In this document: in pieces, positions 13,792 through 20,157 of the stretch
Numbering within the stretch: position 1 is the stretch's first letter
Layout of the letters: every line of letters begins with the position of its first letter
From: JANMOK01 sp031415055
Lineage (GTDB): Bacteria > Pseudomonadota > Alphaproteobacteria > Rhodobacterales > Rhodobacteraceae
DNA length: 23,285 nt
Direction: 5' to 3'
Assembly (NCBI GenBank): GCA_031415055.1
Contig: JANOQZ010000011.1
Coordinates: forward strand, 1-23,285
Position numbers and translations under genes: made by a program
Notes under the pieces: model-generated
Told to the model about the DNA's origin: nothing
The model's database searches: none
The model's input: the letters and a program-made list of their open reading frames with translations, nothing else

Positions 13792-13966
13792 ATGGTTTGT
13801 CGGTATGCGCGGCCCGAACAATTCCACCCAGAGCCCGCTCAAATCTTTCGTCGGCTTCGGTGGGGTTTAGTTCGCCAGCGTCCACCTTTTCCCGACCGGC
13901 TTTTCGGAAACGCTCCGATTGGCCCTCTGATCTTCCGGCTCTTTCTTCTTTGCCATCTTGCACCAA
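13775..13966 (-). CDS. Small charged ORF, possibly frameshifted
   Basis: The 63-aa frame contains QSERFRKAGREKVDAGELNPTEADERFERALGGIV, which looks like small alphaproteobacterial hypothetical proteins of the pattern 'QSxRFxxxAREL...EADExFExxL'. The natural start of that family, MAKKKEPEDQ, is encoded from the ATG at 13956 in the next frame, and the switch would fall at 13921-13929. Either the N-terminus is the VQDGKEERAGRS version, or one base was lost and the gene is broken. It is convergent with and overlaps the end of the DUF3800 gene. Function unknown. Confidence 0.4.
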   Translation of the reverse strand: MVQDGKEERAGRSEGQSERFRKAGREKVDAGELNPTEADERFERALGGIVRAAHTDKPSSGAE

Positions 13967-14057
13967 CCGATTGATAGGTCAGACGCCAACCAACGACACC
14001 GCGTAGCGAACGACACGTTGGATGGCGATTGGCGGGCCAAGGACACCTACAGCCAAA

Positions 14058-14106
14058 CCCCTCATCCGGCGCGTTCCGCGCTACCTTCCCCCCAGTGGGG
14101 CGAAGG
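14058..14106. repeat. Double-hairpin intergenic repeat
   Basis: GGCGCG-ttc-CGCGCT is followed by CCTTC...GAAGG around CCCC-CAGT-GGGG. It is the same type as 3916-3953. It lies in the stretch between the small ORF and direct repeat copy B; I see no gene there. Confidence 0.65.
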
Positions 14107-14152
14107 AAAACGTCGGTACCTTGGCAGGGCATTTGTGCAATCCATCGGCGAA

Positions 14153-14271
14153 GAAAGAAGTTAATTTCGCGCGATTTCGCAGGCAATTGGTGGCGGTTTT
14201 TGGGCGGTTTTGAGGGCTTGAGGGCCGTTTTTGAGGGTGTTGGGTGGCAAGTTAACTTTTGCGCGACATTA
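14153..14271 (+). repeat. ~119-bp direct repeat, copy B
   Basis: Direct repeat of 12682-12800, starting 1471 bp further on. Its two ends also resemble each other: AAGTTAATTTCGCGCGA at the left and AAGTTAACTTTTGCGCGA at the right. The last three bases are the stop codon of the P450 gene. Confidence 0.85.
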
Positions 14272-15654
14272 TGAGGAACGCGGGCTCAATTTCAACCATA
14301 TCCCATTTTCCGAGCGCACCGTCAGATGCGCGACGGGTACGGGCACCCTGCCCCGAACAATCTCAAATCGGAATGTCCGCACCAGCATCGCCAACATCAA
14401 TACACCTTCGATCATGGCGAAACCGGCTCCGGGGCAAACGCGGGCACCTTTGGAAAACGGCAGATAGGCGTCGCGCATGCAGGCGCGATTTTCCTCGCGT
14501 CCCCAACGCGCCGGATCAAAGGCATCGGGATTGGCCCAGATGCGCTCGTGGCGTTGCAGATGCCAGGGCGAGATGACGCAGAGCGAGCCGGTTTCGGCCG
14601 GACGCTCACGAAAAATCTCGGTCTTGGTAGTTTCGCGCACCATCATCGGCACCGGCGGATACAGCCGCAAAGATTCGCGAAACACATCGCGGCAGAACGC
14701 CAATTTGCCGATGTCGGAAAAGCCGGGTTTCTGCCGACCAAGAACGCGGGAAACCTCGTCCGCAAGTTTATCTTGCGTGCTTGGATCCAGCGCCAATAGA
14801 TACAAAGCCCAAGCCAATGCCGACGCCGACGTCTCGTGCCCGGCCAGGAAAAACGTGGTAACCTGATCGACCATTTCGGCTTCGCTGAAGCGCTGACCAG
14901 TTTGCGGATCAGCACTGGTCATGATCTTGGTGGTCAGATCGTCAGGTGCGTCACCAGCGGCGATATGGGCGGCTCTGACGTGGATAAGCGACGCCAAGCG
15001 AGCGCGGATGGCCGCAGCCGCGACACGCGCCCTGCGCGGCCTGTAGCGCGGCACCCACCACGGCAGGCGCAACAGGTCGGGCCACGTCATCAGGGGTTGC
15101 GAGCGTTGGTAAGTTTGAAAATCTTTGAACACCGCTGCCGCTTCTCGATTGGTGATCGGGGTCGAGAACAGGGTTCGAAAAATCACATCGGCGGCGAGAT
15201 GGGTCGCTTCGACTTCCATTTCGACCGGACCTTGGCTGGCAAGGGTTTTCAGCCGGGTCAATGCCGCATCACTAGCGGCGACCATGGCGGGAAACACATC
15301 GCGCAGACGACCGCCTTCAAAAGCCGGGTCGATGATACGGCGCTGCTGCTGCCAGCGCTTGCCGTTGGTGACAAAGACCGAATGACCCAACAGGCTGGCA
15401 AGGGTTTTTTGGATGATCGGCGATTTGGGAAAATCTTGCGGGCGTTCCAATAGGATTGTGTCGACCAATTTGGGGTCGTTGATGAAAAACGATTTGTAGA
15501 AAGGTGTTTTCAGTTCTGCCATCCAAGCGGCGTACAGTCTTGCCGGTTGTGAAGCAAAAATGCTTTTGCGCGCCAGTCGGATGCGGCGAAACAGCGAGGT
15601 TTTTTCAGGCCGCGACGCCGGTTTGGGTGGAATTGGGCAGGTATTCTGATCCAT
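14269..15654 (-). CDS. Cytochrome P450
   Basis: A 461-aa soluble-type P450. The I-helix oxygen-binding motif AGHETS (about 272-277), K-helix ExxR (ESLR, 328-331), PERF-like FDPARW and the heme-binding loop FSKGARVCPGAGFA with the thiolate Cys (about 408) are all intact. The substrate is unknown. Start 15654 (second of GTG-ATG) was preferred. It is 20 nt downstream of the hydrolase gene and probably shares its transcript. Its stop codon is part of direct repeat copy B. No ferredoxin or reductase gene is next to it. Confidence 0.93.
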   Translation of the reverse strand: MDQNTCPIPPKPASRPEKTSLFRRIRLARKSIFASQPARLYAAWMAELKTPFYKSFFINDPKLVDTILLERPQDFPKSPIIQKTLASLLGHSVFVTNGKRWQQQRRIIDPAFEGGRLRDVFPAMVAASDAALTRLKTLASQGPVEMEVEATHLAADVIFRTLFSTPITNREAAAVFKDFQTYQRSQPLMTWPDLLRLPWWVPRYRPRRARVAAAAIRARLASLIHVRAAHIAAGDAPDDLTTKIMTSADPQTGQRFSEAEMVDQVTTFFLAGHETSASALAWALYLLALDPSTQDKLADEVSRVLGRQKPGFSDIGKLAFCRDVFRESLRLYPPVPMMVRETTKTEIFRERPAETGSLCVISPWHLQRHERIWANPDAFDPARWGREENRACMRDAYLPFSKGARVCPGAGFAMIEGVLMLAMLVRTFRFEIVRGRVPVPVAHLTVRSENGIWLKLSPRSS

Positions 15655-15674
15655 CACGACAGCCTAATGCGGCT

Positions 15675-16904
15675 TCATCTATCGGTAAACGGCGATAACG
15701 TGCGACGGTCGGTTTGAGGGGAGGAAAATTGCCCGGCAAATGCTTCGGCCAGCGTGATCGGCCCGGCGGTGATGGCGAAATAATCATAGCCATGCGGAAA
15801 ATCGAAGGCGCAAAGATATTGGATATGTCGGCGAAAAAACCGCCATTTGGTCTTATACAGCGTTTCGGGCGACAGGCTTTCGGAATAGGCCGCTGATATG
15901 ACTTTGGGCCAGAGTTTTTTGTCGGGCTTTGGGTCCACCCCGCTGACAGCGACCGGGTCTGACAGGGCAAAACAGGCACCGTCGCCGGGGGCGGAAATGT
16001 CGATCCATGTCAGGCGCGACTCTTGCGCCAGATTGTGCAAGGCGCGACGCAAAGGTTGTGCTTTGGGCAAGAAGGACACCATCGGAATGACTTGACCAAG
16101 CGTGAGCAGCGAAAGTTTCTGCTTCGGGTTGGTTTGGGCCAGAATTTCATCGGCGATGTTTGCCGCCAGATGTGCGCCCGAGGAATGGCCGACGATGAGA
16201 ACCTCGTCAAAATCTTGCTCCAAGGCGAGGCGGATTTGCTGGGTGAAACTGGCTACGCGTTGCGCCAGCGCATCGGGCAGTTTGCCGCCGTTTTTGGCGG
16301 AGAAAATGTAATCCAGCGCCAAGTAATAGGCAAAAAGCGGGCCATCGTTGCGGCGAAACAATACGAGAATGGACAGTGTTAGGGTGAGGCCGATTACCAA
16401 CGCCGCCGCGAAGGGGACGCCGGGGATGGATTGGGCGAAGTGCCGGAGGAATCGACCAGCCAAGGCCGCCAGCGCCAGTTGGCTGGACAACATGGCGACC
16501 GGATAAAGCGCGGCAATCATTGGCTGCGGGCGCAAGCGAAGCAATCGCCACAAAACGCCGGTGCGGATGTAATAGCCAAGCGTCAGGAACATCTGCAGAT
16601 AGGTTTGAAAAATGCCAATCCGCATCGAATCCTGCACGATGTCGTTCCATTTGAGGAACTCGATCTGGCTGATCACGGTCTGGTCGTTGTGGAAATAGCG
16701 GGTGGTCCAGCCATAACCTTTGGCCCCGGAGCGACCGGCGACGTCAAGGTCATAGCCGCTGATTTTCGCCTGTTTTTCGCCCTCGCTGCGATAGAGTTCG
16801 CGGTAGCGGCGCGACGGGATCGGGTCGTAACCGGGGATGTAGAAGGCGATGCGACGATGCACCGTTTGCGGCGGAATTTCTGCTTCGGGCGCGGGCGTGT
16901 TCAT
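15675..16904 (-). CDS. Alpha/beta hydrolase with membrane segments
   Basis: A 409-aa protein. It has the nucleophile elbow VLIVGHSSGAHLAANIA (GHSSG about 239-243), and an N-terminal AFYIPGYDPIPSRRYRELYR segment. Two or three hydrophobic stretches (about 103-120, 129-153 and 161-183) point to membrane attachment. It probably acts as a lipase or esterase on a membrane-associated substrate. Start 16904 is preferred over the in-frame 16955 because the latter lies inside ccdA; the Shine-Dalgarno is weak. It lies 8 nt behind ccdA and 20 nt before the P450 gene. Confidence 0.8.
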   Translation of the reverse strand: MNTPAPEAEIPPQTVHRRIAFYIPGYDPIPSRRYRELYRSEGEKQAKISGYDLDVAGRSGAKGYGWTTRYFHNDQTVISQIEFLKWNDIVQDSMRIGIFQTYLQMFLTLGYYIRTGVLWRLLRLRPQPMIAALYPVAMLSSQLALAALAGRFLRHFAQSIPGVPFAAALVIGLTLTLSILVLFRRNDGPLFAYYLALDYIFSAKNGGKLPDALAQRVASFTQQIRLALEQDFDEVLIVGHSSGAHLAANIADEILAQTNPKQKLSLLTLGQVIPMVSFLPKAQPLRRALHNLAQESRLTWIDISAPGDGACFALSDPVAVSGVDPKPDKKLWPKVISAAYSESLSPETLYKTKWRFFRRHIQYLCAFDFPHGYDYFAITAGPITLAEAFAGQFSSPQTDRRTLSPFTDR

Positions 16905-16912
16905 CGGGCCTG

Positions 16913-17662
16913 TTAGCCGATATTGGCCAGTTTTGGGAAGGTCGCTTGTAACCAAAAGGCGAAGGTGGTGAAAACGCCGGTGACCATCATCGCGCCAACC
17001 AATACCAGCGTGAGCCCCATTGCCTGTTCGATGCGGTGCATGTGACGCTTGAAGATTGTCAGGTACGCCGTTGATTTGTCAAGAAATGCGGCAACAATCA
17101 GGAACGGCAGACCCAAGCCGAGGGCATAGGTTGTGAGCAGCAGCGCGCCGCGCGGCAACGACGATTCCTGTGCCGCCATTGCCAGAACCGCCCCCAGCAC
17201 CGGGCCAAGGCAGGGCGACCAGCCAAAGGCGAAGGCGAGGCCAAGTACATAGGCACCTACCGCAGTGCCGGCTTGGTCATTGGCGTTGAACCTTGCGTCG
17301 CGGTTGAGCAGGGGAATGCGCAGGATGTTTAGGAAATGCAGGCCGAAAACCATGATGACCAGGCCGGAGAGAATGGCCATTTGCCGTTGATATTGCTGGA
17401 ATATCTGTCCTGCGGAGGCGGCGATCAAGCCAAGGATCAGGAATACCGTTGAAAGACCCAGCACGAAGAAGACCGCGACAAGCATGGTCGATTTTCGAGT
17501 TCTGGTGTTGGACGCTGCACCCAGCGACGACCCGGCCATGAAGGCGATATAGGGTGGCACAATGGGCAGCACGCAGGGGCTTAGGAAGCTTAGGACCCCG
17601 GCGGCGAGCGCAATAAACATTGCCAGACCAAGCGAGGCGTCGATGATATCTGTTCCGAACAT
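16913..17662 (-). CDS. ccdA: CcdA-type thiol-disulfide electron transporter
   Basis: A 249-aa membrane protein with six transmembrane helices. The two redox cysteines are present in FLSPCVLPIVPPYIAFMAG and FGWSPCLGPVLGAVL, the CcdA/DsbD-beta signature. It moves electrons from cytoplasmic thioredoxin to the periplasm for cytochrome c maturation and related thiol reduction. It heads a probable transcript with the hydrolase and P450 genes and is divergent from tusA. Confidence 0.93.
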   Translation of the reverse strand: MFGTDIIDASLGLAMFIALAAGVLSFLSPCVLPIVPPYIAFMAGSSLGAASNTRTRKSTMLVAVFFVLGLSTVFLILGLIAASAGQIFQQYQRQMAILSGLVIMVFGLHFLNILRIPLLNRDARFNANDQAGTAVGAYVLGLAFAFGWSPCLGPVLGAVLAMAAQESSLPRGALLLTTYALGLGLPFLIVAAFLDKSTAYLTIFKRHMHRIEQAMGLTLVLVGAMMVTGVFTTFAFWLQATFPKLANIG

Positions 17663-17773
17663 TGGCCCGCCCGCGTTGCAATCGTGTCTGCTTAGCGGTT
17701 GCGATGGCGAAGGTCACGGGGAGAGCGAAGAAATCACATGGACTTGTTTGCCAGGCATTGTTAACGCACGCAA

Positions 17774-17995
17774 ATGGGATGGGACGACGAAGTTGATGCG
17801 CGGGGCCTGTTGTGCCCGCTGCCGGTGTTGAAGGCGCGAAAGCGGCTGTTGGCGATGCAGGCGGGCCAAGTTTTGCGGGTTTTGGCCGATGATCCCGCTG
17901 CAATCATCGATTTCCCGCATTTCTGTCACGAACAGGGCCACGAATTGGTTTCGGCGCAGGCGGGGAAATACTTGTTGCGCAAAGGCGTTGCTTGA
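17774..17995 (+). CDS. tusA: TusA-family sulfur carrier
   Basis: A 73-aa protein with the sulfur-accepting Cys in the N-terminal GLLCPLPVLKARKRL (CPxP motif, Cys about 14), then LRVLADDPAAIIDFPHFCHEQGHELV, the usual TusA/SirA fold. It carries persulfide sulfur in thiolation or sulfur-trafficking pathways; which one is not shown. It starts 111 nt from the divergent ccdA gene and is followed after 43 nt by a LysR gene on the same strand. Confidence 0.88.
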   Translation: MGWDDEVDARGLLCPLPVLKARKRLLAMQAGQVLRVLADDPAAIIDFPHFCHEQGHELVSAQAGKYLLRKGVA

Positions 17996-18038
17996 AGGCG
18001 CAACGTCATTATAGTCGCGCCTGATTTTGGAGTGTGCG

Positions 18039-18950
18039 ATGGACTGGGACAAGCTGCGAATTTTTCATGCGGTCGCCGATGCCGGTAGCCTGACCCATGC
18101 GGGCGATTCGCTGTTTCTCAGCCAATCCGCCGTCAGTCGACAAATACGCGGGCTGGAAGAAAGTCTGAACGTGGTTTTGTTCCACCGGCATGCGCGCGGG
18201 TTGATTTTGACCGAACAGGGCGAGTTACTGTTTGAGGCGACGAAATCCATTTCCAAAAAGCTGGACGCCGCCGAGGCGCGGCTGCGCGATAGCAAGGACG
18301 AGGTGTTCGGCGACTTGCGGGTGACGACGACCTTGGGCTTTGGCACCTTGTGGCTGGCACCGCGATTACCGCGATTGTACGAGCTGTATCCGCATTTGAA
18401 GATTGACCTGATTCTGGAAGAGCGGGTGCTGGATTTGCCGATGCGCGAGGCGGATGTGGCGATACGGATGAAAGAGCCAAGTCAGGCCGATTTGGTGCGG
18501 CGCAGGTTGATGGAGGTGAAGATCAAGTTGTTCGCCTCAAAGGATTATTTGGCCAAGAACGGCACGCCATCGACGGCGGAAGACATGGCGAAACATCGGA
18601 TCATCACCCAAAGGCCAACCGACCCGCAAGTGACGGCGGGGGCGGAGTTTGTGGCGCAGTTTGTTTCAGCCGAACGCATGTCGCATCTGACGGTGAACAA
18701 TTATTTTGGGATTCTGCAGGCGGCTTTGCATGGGTTGGGCGTGGGTGCCCTGCCCGATTATTCGGCCAGCGAATTTCCCGATCTGGTCAATGTGCTGCCC
18801 GATATGGAAAGTCGGCCGATACCGGTTTATCTGGCCTATCCCGAAGAGTTGCGCCATTCCAAACGGGTCGCGGCATTCAGGGATTTCGTGCTGGCCGAGA
18901 TAGCGGATTATCGCAAGGGACTGCGCGCAGAAAGCGAAATTTCTTCATAA
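18039..18950 (+). CDS. LysR-family transcription regulator
   Basis: A 303-aa regulator. The N-terminal winged helix-turn-helix reads LRIFHAVADAGSLTHAGDSLFLSQSAVSRQIRGLEESL, followed by the linker helix and a substrate-binding effector domain (GDLRVTTTLGFGTLWLAPRLPRL onwards). Start 18039 has GGAG 8 nt upstream; the frame's TTG at 18027 is not needed. Position next to tusA suggests a link to sulfur metabolism, but the effector and target are unknown. A small-RNA candidate follows it. Confidence 0.92.
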   Translation: MDWDKLRIFHAVADAGSLTHAGDSLFLSQSAVSRQIRGLEESLNVVLFHRHARGLILTEQGELLFEATKSISKKLDAAEARLRDSKDEVFGDLRVTTTLGFGTLWLAPRLPRLYELYPHLKIDLILEERVLDLPMREADVAIRMKEPSQADLVRRRLMEVKIKLFASKDYLAKNGTPSTAEDMAKHRIITQRPTDPQVTAGAEFVAQFVSAERMSHLTVNNYFGILQAALHGLGVGALPDYSASEFPDLVNVLPDMESRPIPVYLAYPEELRHSKRVAAFRDFVLAEIADYRKGLRAESEISS

Positions 18951-19022
18951 TTTGAACATTATTTGCCTGTAGCTATGCGTGCAGGTGATAGCGGTTATGC
19001 GGCGCGAATCGGTCATTTATTA

Positions 19023-19051
19023 TTGAACGGTTCACCTGCCTTCCCTATATC
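19023..19051 (+). promoter_or_regulatory. Promoter of the 19059 small-RNA candidate
   Basis: TTGAAC (19023-19028), 17-nt spacer, TATATC (19046-19051). The predicted start (about 19058) falls exactly where the first hairpin arm begins. The inverted repeat GCAGGTGA (18981-18988) / TCACCTGC (19032-19039) reaches into the spacer and could be an operator pair. Confidence 0.55.
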
Positions 19052-19057
19052 CCCTCT

Positions 19058-19140
19058 CGAAGCTGGTCGGCCGTTCGCGGCTTTGATGCAGCTTCATCCT
19101 CCCTGTTGGACTTGGGCCGAGCTTTGCTCGGCCTTTTTTT
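19058..19140 (+). ncRNA. Candidate small RNA with UUCG hairpin and CCUCCC segment
   Basis: An ~82-nt gene-free stretch with its own promoter and an intrinsic terminator. GAAGCTG (19059-19065) pairs with CAGCTTC (19089-19095); inside, GCCG-TTCG-CGGC (19070-19081) forms a UUCG hairpin. The next segment, ATCCTCCCTGTTGGACTT (19096-19113), is unpaired and its CCTCCC could bind Shine-Dalgarno sequences. It ends with a perfect 8-bp hairpin and seven T. The layout is that of a base-pairing sRNA. The family is not recognised; the hairpin could alternatively be the lysR transcript end, but the promoter and upstream structure argue for a separate RNA. Confidence 0.65.
19115..19140 (+). terminator. Intrinsic terminator
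   Basis: GGCCGAGC-TTT-GCTCGGCC followed by TTTTTTT. It ends the small-RNA candidate and possibly also lysR transcripts. There is no T-run on the minus side, so it should not stop the convergent gene. Confidence 0.92.
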
Positions 19141-19142
19141 GG

Positions 19143-19538
19143 TCAGGCCGCGAAACTATGCGCCAGCCACATGAGTACGGCAATCAGGGCGAACTGAATG
19201 GTCGATGATGTCGCCTCGACCTGCATCCATTTCCGGGTCGAAGGCATTTTCAGTTCGCCTGCCAGCGCCAGCACCATATAGGAACCAAGGAACAGCCCAA
19301 AAGCTGCCGCAGTGACAATGGCACCGATCAATCCGTTTTCGGGATACATCCGGTCATAGGCCAGCGACAGGATCACCGCCTGCACCAGCATCGACAACAC
19401 ACCCCATTGCGCGAGTGGCTTTTCGCGGTAGATGCCGATTTCTTCGTAATGGGCTTTGTTGACGCGGAAATGCGATAGGCCCTGCACCAACACTGTGGCC
19501 AGGATATAGCCAACGACAGTCAAGAGATGAGCCAGCAT
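19143..19538 (-). CDS. DUF1761-like membrane protein
   Basis: A 131-aa protein with about four transmembrane segments (roughly 3-20, 44-61, 70-93 and 106-129) and a charged loop HFRVNKAHYEEIGIYREKPLAQ between helices 1 and 2. Length and layout resemble DUF1761 proteins. Function unknown. GAGG precedes the ATG. A long palindrome (19548-19592) lies immediately upstream. The stop abuts the terminator of the small-RNA candidate. Confidence 0.7.
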   Translation of the reverse strand: MLAHLLTVVGYILATVLVQGLSHFRVNKAHYEEIGIYREKPLAQWGVLSMLVQAVILSLAYDRMYPENGLIGAIVTAAAFGLFLGSYMVLALAGELKMPSTRKWMQVEATSSTIQFALIAVLMWLAHSFAA

Positions 19539-19547
19539 GGTACCCTC

Positions 19548-19592
19548 GCGTTTCGGATTTCGGTCAAGTTTGACCGATTAAACCCGAAACGC
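19548..19592. promoter_or_regulatory. Nested palindrome before the DUF1761-like gene
   Basis: The outer arms GCGTTTCGG / CCGAAACGC (9 bp) enclose the perfect palindrome TCGGTCAA-GT-TTGACCGA (19560-19577). It lies 10 nt before the start codon, next to the ribosome site. It could be an operator for a dimeric repressor or an RNA hairpin that controls translation; it might also be the MAPEG gene's transcript end. Function inferred. Confidence 0.5.
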
Positions 19593-19628
19593 GCAATTGT
19601 GCCACCCTTTCTTTTGACTTTGCCGCCG

Positions 19629-20021
19629 TCACATCAGGAAATATTGCGCCAAGATCGCCAGTGCCGCCGCGACGGTAACCACATGCGTGCCAACAGCGCC
19701 GGTGACGCGCAGTTTCCCGAGCGGATTCGCTTCGGTTATGCCCATTGGGTGAACCAGCCGCGATGCCAGCAAGATGACGCCCAAAGCGTGCACCCACATC
19801 GCGGGCAAGCCGCCAGCTTCGGCCAATGCCATAACGATGATGGCGATTGGAACGTTTTCGGCAAAATTGGCGTGTCGGCGAATGATGACTGAAAGGGCGA
19901 GGCTGCCGCCGTCGCCCAGAGGTGTCTTGACCTTGCCGCGTGTGATACTGACGATGTTGCCTAAGATGACAAAATAGACGCCCAAAGTCGCCGCATAGAA
20001 TGCCGTAATTTGCATGGTCAT
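19629..20021 (-). CDS. MAPEG-family membrane protein
   Basis: A 130-aa integral membrane protein with four predicted helices. The central ALSVIIRRHANFAENVPIAIIVMALAE matches the MAPEG signature RxHxNxxE. Family members act in glutathione or lipid-mediator metabolism; in bacteria the role is mostly unknown. GGAG lies at good distance before the ATG at 20021 (MTMQ). It is divergent from purL. Confidence 0.88.
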   Translation of the reverse strand: MTMQITAFYAATLGVYFVILGNIVSITRGKVKTPLGDGGSLALSVIIRRHANFAENVPIAIIVMALAEAGGLPAMWVHALGVILLASRLVHPMGITEANPLGKLRVTGAVGTHVVTVAAALAILAQYFLM

Positions 20022-20157
20022 TTCAGTCTCCCATTGGTTTCTTGTGCTGAAGTCGAATGGGATCGGCGGATTTCGACAAATCGACGAAAATTAGGTAAAC
20101 TTTTGCGTCCAGACCTTTCGCTGGACCGACCCTTCCCCTAAGAACCGGCCAAACCGT

